Shown: positions 1 to 9,288, counted from the first letter of the stretch. The stretch is 64,000 nt of DNA from Mesorhizobium_B sp035998495 (GCA_035998495.1 DASYHP010000076.1:1-64000), one strand, 5' to 3'. Program-made: numbers and translations. Notes: generated from the letters alone by a model not told the origin.

Positions 1-40
1 AACCTGAAGGCCGCAGGTTCAAATCCTGCCCCCGCAACCA
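1..40 (+). tRNA. 3' part of initiator tRNA-fMet
   Basis: The first 40 bases read as the end of the anticodon arm, variable loop, T arm (GCAGG, loop TTCAAAT, CCTGC), the acceptor 3' strand CCCCGCA, discriminator A and an encoded CCA. The 3' strand closely matches bacterial initiator tRNA, whose acceptor ends CCCCGCAACCA with A at position 72. The anticodon itself lies outside the window, so the identity rests on this half only. Confidence 0.8.
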
Positions 41-48
41 GATCCATC

Positions 49-84
49 AAAGGCCCCGCCCGGAACCCCCGGCGGGGCCTTTCG
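49..84 (+). terminator. Rho-independent-like terminator after the tRNA
   Basis: A perfect 12-bp stem (AAAGGCCCCGCC paired with GGCGGGGCCTTT) encloses a 10-base loop and starts 8 bases after the tRNA CCA end. The A/T ends of the stem supply the short U run. Confidence 0.8.
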
Positions 85-333
85 CATTCTCAGGTCAAGG
101 CGCAAACAGCCAAGCCAAGCCACAACGCCCACCAGAATACCAGGGTCAATAACAGCCAGACGCAAACACGCGCTCAAACTGTCCGTCGCGACCGCTCACA
201 AGACAGTGCCTCAAAAGGGGTTCCGTCCCTTCTTCAAGCAGGCTAGAGCTTTGGGCCGGCGTCAGGGAGCCTTTCCTTTAGGCGTCTCACCCGACAGGCG
301 CCGAGCCGATGACAAAGGCGGGAACACCGGTTC

Positions 334-2559
334 ATGGAAGCCATCGCGCGTGGGGTCGATCTCGCGACCTGCGATCAGGAAGCGATCCACATCCCCGGCA
401 GCATCCAGCCGCATGGGGTGCTGTTCCTCGTCGATGAGCATTTCCGCATCGTGCAGGCCAGCGCGAACGCTGCGCGCGTTTCGCGCCAAACGTCGGAGGG
501 TCCGCTTGGAAAGCCGTTGCCGGAGATCCTGGCGCCGGGAGCGGAGGCGATCCTCGACGCCCTCGAAGGGGTGGAGGACGGGCCGCCGCAAAGTCTGGGG
601 CTTTGCAACCTCAATGGGACGCCATTCAGCGCGCTCAGCCACCGATCGGCCGGCCAGCTCGTTCTCGAGTTCGAGCAGGTGGCGGCGGAGCAGGCGTCGC
701 GCGACGCATTCTATCCCGAAATCCGCGCCTTCATCGAAGCCTTGCAGGCCACCCGAAGCTTCGAGGAGCTGAGCCGCCTCGTCGTGCGCCAGGCGCGCAA
801 GGTGACGGGCTTCGATCGGGTGATGCTTTACCAGTTCGACAGGGACTGGAACGGCACGGTGGTGGCCGAGGACCTGGGCGGCGCGCTTCCGTCCTATCTC
901 GACTTGCGCTTTCCCGCCTCCGACATCCCCGCCCAGGCGCGCGAGCTCTACCGGCTCAACCGGCTCCGGCTGATTCCCGACGCCAACTACACCCCTGTCC
1001 CCATCCGGCCCACGCTCAATCCCGCGACAGGCAAGCCCATCGACCTCAGCTTCTCGGCCTTGCGCAGCGTGTCGCCGGTGCATGTCGAGTACATGAAGAA
1101 CATGGGCACGCTCGCCTCCATGTCGGTGTCGGTGCTGCGCGAGGGCCGGCTTTGGGGGCTGATCTCCTGCCACAGCCGGGCGCCGCACCACGTCTCGCCC
1201 GCCGCGCGGAGCACATGCGATCTCCTGGCGCAGATTTTCGCCGCCCAGGCGGCGGCGCAGGAACAGATGCGGGAAACCGCCCATCGCGTGGAGCTTCAGT
1301 CCGTGCAGACGCGGCTGCTCGCGCGCATGTCGGCCGAAGAGAATTTCGCCGAAGGCCTGATCGGCCACCCCGACGAGCTGATGCATGTCGCGGGCGCCTA
1401 TGGCGCAGCGGTCGTTCTGGGGGACTTCTGCCGCACGGTCGGCGCCGCGCCGGGCGAAGCGGAGGTCCGCGCGGTCGCCGATTGGCTTCGCGAACGGCAG
1501 AAGGAGGTGTTCGCGACCGACCGCCTGCCGGCGGTGATGCCCGAGGCCGCGCGTTTCAAGGACACGGCCAGCGGGCTTCTGGCGGTGTCCGTTTCCAAGC
1601 TTCACGCCGGCTATGTGCTGTGGTTCCGCCCGGAGGTGATCCGCACCGTGCGATGGGGCGGCGACCCCAACAAGCCGGTCGAGCCAGAAGCAGGCAACCT
1701 GCGCCTGCACCCGCGAAAATCCTTCGAGGCGTGGAAGGAGACGGTCCGGGAACGCGCCGTGCCCTGGCGGGAAAGCGAGATCGAAACCGCGACCGAGTTG
1801 CGCAACGCCATTCTCGGCATCGTGTTGCGCAAGGCCGAGGAGCTGGCCGACCTCGCCCAGGAGCTCGCGCGCAGCAACAAGGAGCTGGAAGCCTTCTCCT
1901 ATTCCGTGTCGCACGACCTGCGTGCGCCCTTTCGCCATATCGTGGGCTTCGCCGAGCTCTTGCGCGATGCCGGGCCCGAACCGCTGGGCCCCGAGCGCCA
2001 GCGATACCTCCAGATCATCACGGAGGCGGCGCTTTCGGCCGGCCGTCTTGTGGACGACCTGCTCAACTATTCCCAGATCGGCCGATCCTCGACGCTCCAC
2101 GTTCGTGTGGACATGAACCGGCTGGTCGCGGAGGTGCGCCGGATTCTGATGCCCGAATGGCGGGACCGCGACATCGAGTGGGTCGTCGCCGATCTGCCGC
2201 CGACACAAGGCGACCCCGGCATGCTGCGGCAGGCCTGGCAAAACCTTCTGAGCAATGCCATCAAATACACCCGCAAGGCCGAACGGGCGCGGATTGAGGT
2301 GGGCAGCGAGATCCTTCCTCACGAAACCGTCTTCTTCGTGAAGGACAATGGCGTCGGCTTCGACATGGCCTATGTCGGCAAGCTGTTCGGCGTGTTCCAG
2401 CGGCTGCACCGCGTGGAGGAGTTCGAGGGAACAGGCATCGGGCTTGCCAATGTCCGCCGCATCGCCGAACGTCACGATGGCCGCGCCTGGGCGGAGGGCA
2501 AGCCGGGAGAAGGTGCCGCCTTCTTCCTGGCGCTGCCGCGCGATGAGGGGAAAGTCTGA
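334..2559 (+). CDS. bphP: Bacteriophytochrome sensor histidine kinase
   Basis: A 741-residue red/far-red photoreceptor kinase with PAS, GAF, PHY, HisKA and HATPase domains in that order. Cys13, in the context LATCDQEAIHIPGS, is the expected thioether site for biliverdin at the N-terminus. The GAF domain carries PASDIP at residues 194-199 (Asp197), which contacts the chromophore in this family. The kinase core has the phospho-acceptor in SVSHDLRAPFRH (His527) and ATP-binding boxes DNGVGF and GTGIGL. It is cytoplasmic with no membrane segment. An AAAGGCGGGA ribosome-binding site precedes the ATG. The response regulator gene starts 9 bases after its stop, and the heme oxygenase that makes biliverdin is convergent, about 1.6 kb downstream. 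Confidence 0.93.
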   Translation: MEAIARGVDLATCDQEAIHIPGSIQPHGVLFLVDEHFRIVQASANAARVSRQTSEGPLGKPLPEILAPGAEAILDALEGVEDGPPQSLGLCNLNGTPFSALSHRSAGQLVLEFEQVAAEQASRDAFYPEIRAFIEALQATRSFEELSRLVVRQARKVTGFDRVMLYQFDRDWNGTVVAEDLGGALPSYLDLRFPASDIPAQARELYRLNRLRLIPDANYTPVPIRPTLNPATGKPIDLSFSALRSVSPVHVEYMKNMGTLASMSVSVLREGRLWGLISCHSRAPHHVSPAARSTCDLLAQIFAAQAAAQEQMRETAHRVELQSVQTRLLARMSAEENFAEGLIGHPDELMHVAGAYGAAVVLGDFCRTVGAAPGEAEVRAVADWLRERQKEVFATDRLPAVMPEAARFKDTASGLLAVSVSKLHAGYVLWFRPEVIRTVRWGGDPNKPVEPEAGNLRLHPRKSFEAWKETVRERAVPWRESEIETATELRNAILGIVLRKAEELADLAQELARSNKELEAFSYSVSHDLRAPFRHIVGFAELLRDAGPEPLGPERQRYLQIITEAALSAGRLVDDLLNYSQIGRSSTLHVRVDMNRLVAEVRRILMPEWRDRDIEWVVADLPPTQGDPGMLRQAWQNLLSNAIKYTRKAERARIEVGSEILPHETVFFVKDNGVGFDMAYVGKLFGVFQRLHRVEEFEGTGIGLANVRRIAERHDGRAWAEGKPGEGAAFFLALPRDEGKV

Positions 2560-2568
2560 CGAAAGTCC

Positions 2569-3024
2569 ATGCTGAAGCCGATCCTTCTTGTCGAAGACAA
2601 CCCGAACGATCTCGAACTGTCGCTGGCCGCGTTGAAGCGCAGCCAGCTCGCCAACGAAATCGTGGTCGCCCGCGATGGCGCGGAAGCCCTGGACTATCTC
2701 CTGCGACGCGGTAGCTACGCAGGCCGAAACGACGGCCCGCCGGCTGTCGTGATCCTGGACCTCAAGCTGCCGAAGGTGGACGGGCTGGAAGTTCTCGAAA
2801 CCATCAAGCGCACCAAGGAGCTGGCCCACACGCCTGTCGTCATGCTGACCTCCTCGCGCGAGGAGCGCGACGTCGTGCGTTCCTACGAGCTTGGGGTGAA
2901 CGCCTTCGTGGTGAAGCCGGTGGGCTTCAAGGAATTCTTCGAAGCCATCCAGGACCTGGGGATTTTCTGGGCGATCCTCAATGAGCCGCCGCCCTTCGGA
3001 CGGTCCTCGGGAGAGCGGCCTTGA
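2569..3024 (+). CDS. Single-domain response regulator (Rcp1/BphR type)
   Basis: A 151-residue receiver domain and nothing else. It shows the acidic pair Glu9/Asp10, the phospho-acceptor Asp64 in VVILDLKLPKVDG, a conserved Thr/Ser (MLTSSRE) and Lys (VVKPVGF). Family members encoded beside bacteriophytochromes take phosphate from the photoreceptor kinase, so this is the likely direct partner of the upstream gene. There is no DNA-binding or enzymatic output domain, so the signal must pass on by protein contact or phosphotransfer. It overlaps the next gene by 4 bases (TTGA), indicating coupled translation. Confidence 0.9.
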   Translation: MLKPILLVEDNPNDLELSLAALKRSQLANEIVVARDGAEALDYLLRRGSYAGRNDGPPAVVILDLKLPKVDGLEVLETIKRTKELAHTPVVMLTSSREERDVVRSYELGVNAFVVKPVGFKEFFEAIQDLGIFWAILNEPPPFGRSSGERP

Positions 3025-4115
3025 CGCTCAGGATCCTGCATCTCGAAGACAGCGCCTTGGACGCCGAGCTGGTCTGCGGATATCTCAACCGCTTCGGGCT
3101 CGCCCACGAAACCGAGCGGGTGGACAGCCAAGAGGCTTTCATCGCCGCTCTCGCCCAGCCGCGCGACGTGATCCTGGCCGACTACCAGTTGCCGTCCTTC
3201 GATGGGCTCCAGGCGCTCAGGATCGCGCATGAGAAGGTGCCGCACACGCCCTTCATCTTCGTGTCCGGCACGCTGGGCGAGGAGCGGGCGATCGAGTCGC
3301 TGAAAAAGGGCGCGACCGACTATGTGCTCAAGCAGAATCTGAGCCGGCTCGCGCCCGCGGTCGAGCGGGCGCTCCAGGAGGCGCGGGGCCGGCGCGAGCG
3401 GGAAAAGGCCGAACGGGAGCGCAGGGACGCCGAGAACCAGTTGCGCATCCTCGTCGCCGAACTCAGCCATCGCGTGGGCAACATCCTCGCCGTGGTGCAG
3501 TCGATCGCGCGCCAGACCCTGCGCAGTTCGTCCGACCTGCAGGACTTCGAGAGAAGCTATTTCTCCCGCATCGACGCCTTCGCCAAGACCCAGAAGCTGC
3601 TCGTGCAAGCCGACTGGCGGGGCGCCTCCGTCCGAGACATCCTCGGCGCGGAGCTTTCGCCTTACGAGGCCGACGCGCCCCGATGGCGCCTTCAGGGCGA
3701 CGATGTCAGCCTGAAGCCGAACACGGCCCTGACACTCGCGCTGATCGTCCACGAGCTTGCGACTAACGCCGCGAAATATGGCGCTTTGTCCGTGCCGGAC
3801 GGGCATGTCTGCGTGGCGCTCGACTGGCAGGAGGGCGAAAGCGGGGAGCGGCGACTGAGAATCTGCTGGCGCGAGGAGGGCGGCCCGGCCGTCTCGACGC
3901 CCGCGCGGAACGGTTTCGGCAGCCGGCTGATCGCGCGAATGGCGCGAAGCCTGAATGGCGGCGTCACGCTGGAGCACAGGCCGGACGGCTTGAGCTGCAC
4001 GCTCGATCTCTCGGAATCCGACTCGGTGCTCGAGAACGACACGCCCTACCGGGCGGTGCTCGACCGTTTCCAGCAAAACGGCCACGCCTCGCTCGCCTCT
4101 TCCGCAACCGTCTGA
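3021..4115 (+). CDS. Receiver-HWE histidine kinase hybrid
   Basis: A 364-residue protein with an N-terminal receiver (phospho-acceptor Asp54 in VILADYQLPSFDG, Lys104) joined by a charged helix (residues 115-140) to an HWE-family kinase. The kinase has His150 in AELSHRVGN, the HELATNAAKYGALS box and the ICWREEGG segment carrying the W-x-E signature. It has no sensory domain, so its input is presumably phosphorylation of the receiver, for example by the phytochrome upstream. HWE kinases in alphaproteobacteria commonly feed general stress or light responses, but no partner is encoded here. It starts with TTG overlapping the preceding stop. Confidence 0.88.
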   Translation: MTLRILHLEDSALDAELVCGYLNRFGLAHETERVDSQEAFIAALAQPRDVILADYQLPSFDGLQALRIAHEKVPHTPFIFVSGTLGEERAIESLKKGATDYVLKQNLSRLAPAVERALQEARGRREREKAERERRDAENQLRILVAELSHRVGNILAVVQSIARQTLRSSSDLQDFERSYFSRIDAFAKTQKLLVQADWRGASVRDILGAELSPYEADAPRWRLQGDDVSLKPNTALTLALIVHELATNAAKYGALSVPDGHVCVALDWQEGESGERRLRICWREEGGPAVSTPARNGFGSRLIARMARSLNGGVTLEHRPDGLSCTLDLSESDSVLENDTPYRAVLDRFQQNGHASLASSATV

Positions 4116-4140
4116 GAAACGCGCGACGGTCCCGCAGGGT

Positions 4141-4752
4141 TCAGGCCGCGGCGGCTCCAAGCTCCGGCGACCGCTCGGTCAGCCACGCTCCCAGGCGTTC
4201 GAATGTCCGCACGGCGCCATCCGCCACAGAATCGGCGTCCTCCCCGGCGGCTTCCACGTCGAGCCGGGAAAGGAAGTCCTTCCAGCGCGCCGCCGTCGCC
4301 TTGCCGTGAGCGTTGAAATAGCTGAGCCCGCCGGGCGGCGCCCAAGCTGTCCGCCGCAGGGCGTGATTGATGACCTGCCCTCCCAGCGTGGACCCCTCCA
4401 TCACGTAAAGCGAGCCCAGCGCGCGCGCCCGCGTGGCGACGAGCTTTGCCGCGGCCTCGCACAGGGGCAGCGCGGCGATGTCCCTGGCAGAGAGGCCCAG
4501 CGCTTGCAGATCGGCAGTCAGATGAGGGAGCCGGTTGTGGCCGGCGAAGGCCCGGCCGACCGGCGAGGCCGCCAAGGCCGGCTCCCACACAAGGTGAAAG
4601 CCATGGAAGCGCTGCAGCGCCCCGAGAATGCGGCCGCGGTCGCTCGGGTCGGACAGGAAGGCCAGGTCGCGCTCGAGCGCCGCATGGGCCTGCGCGGTCG
4701 CGGCTCGGAGGCGGGAAAGCAGGCCGCTGGGCGGCGCCACTGAGACGTTCAC
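4141..4752 (-). CDS. bphO: Biliverdin-producing heme oxygenase
   Basis: A 203-residue cytoplasmic enzyme that opens heme to biliverdin, CO and Fe2+, supplying the phytochrome chromophore. The proximal heme ligand is His23 in AQAHAALE, and the distal helix motif LGSLYVMEGSTLGGQ is typical of the bacteriophytochrome-linked subgroup. The start is the GTG at 4752 because AAGGAG lies 8 bases upstream (4761-4766 on the opposite strand); a longer open frame continues upstream to 4827 without a comparable site. It is convergent with the receiver-kinase hybrid, 25 bases from its stop, so light receptor and chromophore enzyme sit together but are transcribed separately. Confidence 0.92.
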   Translation of the reverse strand: MNVSVAPPSGLLSRLRAATAQAHAALERDLAFLSDPSDRGRILGALQRFHGFHLVWEPALAASPVGRAFAGHNRLPHLTADLQALGLSARDIAALPLCEAAAKLVATRARALGSLYVMEGSTLGGQVINHALRRTAWAPPGGLSYFNAHGKATAARWKDFLSRLDVEAAGEDADSVADGAVRTFERLGAWLTERSPELGAAAA

Positions 4753-4833
4753 AAGGGCGACTCCTTGACGGGCTTTGGGCTGTCGGCGCGCGACGAGCGT
4801 CATGCGACGGCCGCGCCTCCGCTGCAAGCCGCG

Positions 4834-5754
4834 CTATTCGCGCCCCGGCAGGGCCGGCGGCAAGATCGGAGCCTTCTTCAGCCTTTCGCGCGCCATCACC
4901 ACCATGCCCGCCGCCACGATCAGGGCCGCGCCGCCGAGCGAGATCGAGTCGATCATCTGGCCGAAGAAAAGATAGCCGAACAGGATGCCCCAGGGCAGCG
5001 CCGTGTAGTTGAAGGGCTGGAGCACGCTCGCGGGCGCGGTCGCCAGCGCCGCGATGATCAGGCCATGCCCCGCGCAGCCCGTGAACATGATGTAGAGCAG
5101 AAGCCCGAGCGAGGCCGCGTCGGGCGTTTGCCAGAAGAAGACGCCCACCGCCGTGGTCAGCGCGAGCCCCACGATTCCGACATAGAGCAGGCTCGTCTCG
5201 GTCGAGTCGACGCCCGAGACCTTTCGCGTGAGCGCGAGATAGACGGCGTAGCAGGCGGCGGAGGCCAGCGCGCAGAACGCGCCGAAATCGAGCGGCAGCC
5301 CGCCCGGCCGCACGATCACCAAAGCGCCGGCGAAGCCCGCGAGCACCGCGGACAGGCGGAACACGCCGACCCGCTCGCCCAGGAACGGAATGGCGACCAG
5401 CGTGACGATCAGCGGATAGACGAGCGTGATCGCCTGAAGCTCGGCCAAGGGCACGGTTTGAAGCGCGAACATGAAGAGCCAGATGTCCACGACCAGAAGC
5501 ACGGGCCGGAGAATCTGAAGTTTTGGCGCGCGCGACCGGAGCGCCGCTCGCATCGATCCTCTGTGCCGGGCGATCACCACGCTCATGGCGCAAAAGGCCC
5601 AGAACCGCATCATGGCGACCTGGAAGGGCGAGTGATCCTGCATCAGGAACTTGGAGACTGCGTCCTGCGTGGCGAACAGGAAGATGGCCAGCAGCGTAAA
5701 GGCGATGCCCCTGCCGACCTCATCCCGCCGGACCATCGCCGCGCTCGTGCTCAA
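4834..5754 (-). CDS. EamA/DMT-family transporter
   Basis: A 306-residue inner-membrane protein with about ten hydrophobic helices and the internal duplication of EamA domains (first half around GIAFTLLAIFLFATQDAVSK, second around ASAACYAVYLALTRK). DMT transporters export or import small metabolites; the substrate is unknown. The start is uncertain: TTG at 5754 has a GCGGGG-like site upstream, while ATG at 5736 is six codons later with no clear site. It is followed by the heme oxygenase on the same strand after 81 bases, so co-transcription is possible. Confidence 0.85.
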   Translation of the reverse strand: MSTSAAMVRRDEVGRGIAFTLLAIFLFATQDAVSKFLMQDHSPFQVAMMRFWAFCAMSVVIARHRGSMRAALRSRAPKLQILRPVLLVVDIWLFMFALQTVPLAELQAITLVYPLIVTLVAIPFLGERVGVFRLSAVLAGFAGALVIVRPGGLPLDFGAFCALASAACYAVYLALTRKVSGVDSTETSLLYVGIVGLALTTAVGVFFWQTPDAASLGLLLYIMFTGCAGHGLIIAALATAPASVLQPFNYTALPWGILFGYLFFGQMIDSISLGGAALIVAAGMVVMARERLKKAPILPPALPGRE

Positions 5755-5954
5755 ATCCGTTGCCCCGCTCGTTTTTGCGCCCCGGCGCTCCTTGCGGCCG
5801 CGCTTTGAGCATGGGCGAGCCGGAGGCTCAAGCCTGGGGGCGGCATGGTCGAGCGGAGTGGCTCTGACTGGACCATCGGCGGAGCCGCCTCCACGTCGGC
5901 GCGAACGGCCCTAAATGGTCCCGAGTTCGTGCGCGACGGCTTGGGGAGAACGGC

Positions 5955-6404
5955 TTGGATCAGGACACGCGCATCCCACCCGCCGCGCTCATCCTGGGAT
6001 GGGCCGGCGTGATCCCCTTCGCCGGCCTGGCGCTGGCCACGATTCTGGGTTGGAACTTCCTGCCCGTGTTTCCGGCGGGCGCGTTGACCACCTATGGCGC
6101 GATCATCCTGTCCTTTCTGGGCGGGGCGCAATGGGGCATCACGGTTCGCGCCGGCGAGCCGGAAGGCGCGAAAACGCTCCGCTACGCCGTCGCCGTGCTG
6201 CCGGCGCTTTGGGGATGGTTCTGCCTTTTCCTGTTCGCGCCTTATTCGCTGTGGAGCTTGGCGGCCGGGCATCTCCTGCTTCTCGGCTATGACCTTTCCA
6301 CCGTCCGTTCAGGGATCGCGCCGCGCTGGCATGGCCGCCTGCGCATCCAGCTCGCGCTGGCCGCCGCGCTTTCGCTTGGCGCAGCCGCCCTGGTGAGCCG
6401 ATAA
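5955..6404 (+). CDS. DUF3429 family membrane protein
   Basis: A 149-residue integral membrane protein with about five hydrophobic segments. The pattern (ILGWAGVIPFAGLA, then YGAIILSFLGGAQWG, then LLLGYDL) fits the DUF3429 family, whose function is unknown. The start is TTG at 5955, preceded by GGGGAGAA. It is divergent from the EamA gene, and the 200-base gap between them holds no other gene that I can see. Confidence 0.75.
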   Translation: MDQDTRIPPAALILGWAGVIPFAGLALATILGWNFLPVFPAGALTTYGAIILSFLGGAQWGITVRAGEPEGAKTLRYAVAVLPALWGWFCLFLFAPYSLWSLAAGHLLLLGYDLSTVRSGIAPRWHGRLRIQLALAAALSLGAAALVSR

Positions 6405-6464
6405 TATCCTCAAGCCAGCAAGCGCGAGGGCTGATCGTCACTCAAGGAGACGGCGCGCCGCCCC

Positions 6465-7403
6465 TCACCACTCGAAGGGCGCGCCGACATGCCGCTCGCC
6501 GATGAGGAACGCGTCGGCCACCCAGCGCAGCGGCGCGTCCTCCACATGGCTTTGCCCAGCCGCGAGAAGCTCGGCGAAATGGGCGTAGATGCGCTCATAT
6601 TCTTCCGGCCTTCCGTCGATCCGGGTTTCGCTGTCGATCGTAAGCACCGCGCCGCCCCGCTCCAGCGCCGCCTGCTTCCCGCGCCCGGTCTCGACCGAAA
6701 TCGTCCAGACCTCGCCTTCCTCCTCCAGCCAGTTGAAATGCGCGCTCACCGGCGGCGCGTGGGGCTCGCCCGACTTGAAGGCGATCCGCACGTCCACTGG
6801 CGTCTGCCGGTTCGCGGGAACCTCCAGCCGCGCGCTTTCCACGAAAAGCGGGAAGGGCATGATCTTCGCCAGGATCGACAGCGCGTTGATGCCGGGGTCG
6901 CAGACGCCGAAGCCGCCGGGCCGCCACACCCACTCCTGGCCGGGATGCCATTTGCGCACACTCTCCCGCCAGTCGATGCGGAGCCGCGCAACGCCTTCTT
7001 CGGCGAGCAGGCGCTTGGCCTCGTCCACCGCCCCATTGTATTGGCTGTGCCAGGTCTGGAACAGCACGCGGCCGGTCTTTTGCGCGAGCCGCACGAGGTC
7101 GTCGAGCTCCGAAATCGTGGGCGTGGGTGGCTTCTCCATCAACACATGCTTGCCCGCGAGAAGCGCCTCGCGCACGATGGCGTGACGCACGCCGGGCGGC
7201 GTGCAGACCGCGACAAGCTCCACCTCGGGCATGGCGCTGAAAAGCTCGGCAGCATGGCGGAACACAGGCAGGCCGCGATGGCTCACCCCGCGCGTGGACA
7301 CGGTGGCCGCGACCTCGAAGTCGGAACTCTTGTCGATGACGGGCAGGTGCTGGTCCTCGGCGATCTTCCCCACGCCGATCACCGCGATCTTCCGTTTCGC
7401 CAC
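6465..7403 (-). CDS. Gfo/Idh/MocA sugar 1-dehydrogenase (galactose/arabinose dehydrogenase-like)
   Basis: A 312-residue NAD(P)-dependent oxidoreductase. The N-terminal Rossmann fold starts MAKRKIAVIGVGKIAEDQH, followed by the family EKP motif (LMEKPPTPT) and the segment FQTWHSQYN, which I associate with D-galactose/L-arabinose 1-dehydrogenases that oxidise an aldose to its lactone. It starts with GTG, with GGGAGG 6 bases upstream. The SDR gene is the next upstream gene on the same strand (63-base gap) and the lactonase at 8363 is close by, which fits an oxidative aldose route. Substrate specificity is inferred. Confidence 0.82.
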   Translation of the reverse strand: MAKRKIAVIGVGKIAEDQHLPVIDKSSDFEVAATVSTRGVSHRGLPVFRHAAELFSAMPEVELVAVCTPPGVRHAIVREALLAGKHVLMEKPPTPTISELDDLVRLAQKTGRVLFQTWHSQYNGAVDEAKRLLAEEGVARLRIDWRESVRKWHPGQEWVWRPGGFGVCDPGINALSILAKIMPFPLFVESARLEVPANRQTPVDVRIAFKSGEPHAPPVSAHFNWLEEEGEVWTISVETGRGKQAALERGGAVLTIDSETRIDGRPEEYERIYAHFAELLAAGQSHVEDAPLRWVADAFLIGERHVGAPFEW

Positions 7404-7466
7404 TTGGGCCTCCCGTGCCGATGCTGGTTGGGCGGCGTTTGCCGCTGATCCGCCCTGCGCGCAAGC

Positions 7467-8252
7467 CTAGTCCGGCAGGACGATGCCGAGCTTGGCGAGC
7501 GCGCCGCCGTCGATCTTGACGTCCGCGCCTGTGATGAACCGCGCGCGGGGGCTCGCGAGGAACGCCACCAGTTCGGCGATCTCTTCGGGCCGGCCGATGC
7601 GCCCCAGCGGGTGGCCCTTGCCCCAGGCGGCCAACGTGTCCTCCACCGTCCCCTCTCCCTTGAAGAGGTCGGCCGAGCGCCGCAGCATGGGCGTGTCCAC
7701 CGAGGCCGGGCAGACGGCGTTCACCGTGATGTTGTCCGCGGCATGATCGAGCGCCATGGCGCGCACCAGCGCGTTCAGCGCGCCCTTGCTCGCGGTATAG
7801 GCGGCCACGTTGTTCTGCGAGGCGAAGGCCTGGACCGAGGAGAGCGCGACGATCGCCCCGCCCCCGCGCCCGCGCATGGCGGGCACGGCATATTTGCCCG
7901 CTAGGAACACGCCTTTGACGTTGACGGCGAACACCTCGTCCCAGGTTTCCTCCGGTGTATCCTCCACCGTGCCATAGCGCTGGATGCCCGCGCAGCAGGC
8001 CAAAACATCGAGCCCGTCGTTCCGGCTGACGGCTTCCCGCACAGCCGCTTCCATGTCCCCGGCACGCCGCACGTCGCCAAGGAACGCCGTTGCTTGAGGG
8101 CCGATGCTGGCGGCCGCCTCTTCCAGCGAGCGCTCATCATTGCTGACGATCAGCACTTTCGCGCCGCCCTTGGCGAAGCGTTCGGCGCAGGCGCGGCCCA
8201 TGCCGAAGCTGCCGCCCGTGACCAGAACGCTCTTGCCTGAGAAATCCGTCAT
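7467..8252 (-). CDS. SDR-family oxidoreductase (sugar dehydrogenase candidate)
   Basis: A 261-residue classical short-chain dehydrogenase. It has the cofactor motif TGGSFGMG, the structural motif CCAGI (the usual NNAG position is altered), catalytic Ser in SSVQ and Tyr-x-x-x-Lys in YTASK, and the C-terminal FITGADVKIDGG. The ATG at 8252 is chosen because a GGGGAGGGG site precedes it. It lies back to back with an amidohydrolase-type lactonase at 8363, the pairing seen in bacterial L-fucose oxidation (dehydrogenase plus fuconolactonase). That role is inferred from context. Confidence 0.85.
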   Translation of the reverse strand: MTDFSGKSVLVTGGSFGMGRACAERFAKGGAKVLIVSNDERSLEEAAASIGPQATAFLGDVRRAGDMEAAVREAVSRNDGLDVLACCAGIQRYGTVEDTPEETWDEVFAVNVKGVFLAGKYAVPAMRGRGGGAIVALSSVQAFASQNNVAAYTASKGALNALVRAMALDHAADNITVNAVCPASVDTPMLRRSADLFKGEGTVEDTLAAWGKGHPLGRIGRPEEIAELVAFLASPRARFITGADVKIDGGALAKLGIVLPD

Positions 8253-8362
8253 CGCGCCCCTCCCCGCCCGCGCGTTTAGAGCATCGCCGCGCGAACGCGT
8301 CAAAGGGGCCGGCTTGCCGCACGGGCGCGGCCGCGCTTAACCTGCCCGGACAGGGGAGAGCC

Positions 8363-9199
8363 ATGGTCATCGACAGCCATCAGCATTTCTGGGCGCCGGC
8401 GCGCGGCGACTATTTCTGGATGTCGCCCGACAATCCGGTGCTCTTCCGCGATTATGGACCCGGCGACCTCGAACCGCTGCTCAGGCGCGCGGGCGTCGAG
8501 AAGACGATCCTCGTCCAGGCCGCCCAGACCGAGGCGGAGACCGATTACATGCTGGAGATCGCCGCGCGCGCGCCATTCGTGGCCGGCGTGGTGGGCTGGC
8601 TCGACTTCGAGGACGAGGCCTTCGCCCCCAAGCTCAAAGCCCTGATGCGCCGGCCGAAATTCGTCGGGCTCCGGCCCATGCTCCAAGACCACCCAGACGA
8701 CGCCTATGTCCTGCGGCCACGCGTGATCGAGAACCTGCGGCACGTCGCCGATCTCGACCTGCCCTTCGACATCCTTTCCTTCCCCCGCCACCTGCCGCAT
8801 GTGCTCCGCGCGCTGGACCAAGTTCCCAATCTGCGCGCGGTGGTGGACCATCTGTCCAAGCCGCCCATCGCCAGCGGGCGGCTGGAGGGCTGGGCCGACG
8901 ATATCTCGCGCGTGGCCCAGCACCCGAACATCTCTTGCAAGCTGTCGGGCACGGTCACGGAGGCCGACCATGCCAACTGGACGCTCCCCGACCTTGAGCC
9001 CTATGTCCGTCACGTCTTTTCGGCTTTCGGCCCGGACCGCGTGATGTGGGGCAGCGACTGGCCGGTCTGCCTGCTCGCCGCCTCCTATGCGGAAGTGCTG
9101 AACGCGGTGCGGGCGATCCTCGCGCCGATGCTCGACGCGGAGAGCGCGGCCAAGGTCTTCGGCGGGAACGCCGCGCGCTTCTACAAGCTGCCGGCCTGA
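8363..9199 (+). CDS. Amidohydrolase-2 family lactonase (fuconolactonase-like)
   Basis: A 278-residue TIM-barrel hydrolase of the COG3618 group. The metal-binding DSHQHFW motif is at the N-terminus, a conserved Arg/Asp region (VDHLSKPPI) lies mid-protein and MWGSDWPV near the C-terminus. Members hydrolyse sugar lactones such as L-fucono- or L-rhamnono-lactone, or related 2-pyrone lactones. A GGGGAGAG site precedes the ATG. It is divergent from the SDR gene, with 110 bases between starts. A second lactonase of another fold (SMP-30) is encoded at 13065. Confidence 0.85.
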   Translation: MVIDSHQHFWAPARGDYFWMSPDNPVLFRDYGPGDLEPLLRRAGVEKTILVQAAQTEAETDYMLEIAARAPFVAGVVGWLDFEDEAFAPKLKALMRRPKFVGLRPMLQDHPDDAYVLRPRVIENLRHVADLDLPFDILSFPRHLPHVLRALDQVPNLRAVVDHLSKPPIASGRLEGWADDISRVAQHPNISCKLSGTVTEADHANWTLPDLEPYVRHVFSAFGPDRVMWGSDWPVCLLAASYAEVLNAVRAILAPMLDAESAAKVFGGNAARFYKLPA

Positions 9200-9288
9200 G
9201 CCCCTGGTTTTCAGCTCCCTAGCGGGCTAAGGACCGCCGCCGGGCCGTTTTCGCGCGGCCCCTTCCCGCCACCGACAGGAGCCGGCTC

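Noticed and set aside
262..2829. An 855-codon open frame on the minus strand opposite the bacteriophytochrome
   Set aside because: It mirrors the plus-strand gene in a high-GC genome, is rich in Arg, Gly, His and Ala without domain signatures, and the plus strand has full phytochrome motifs.
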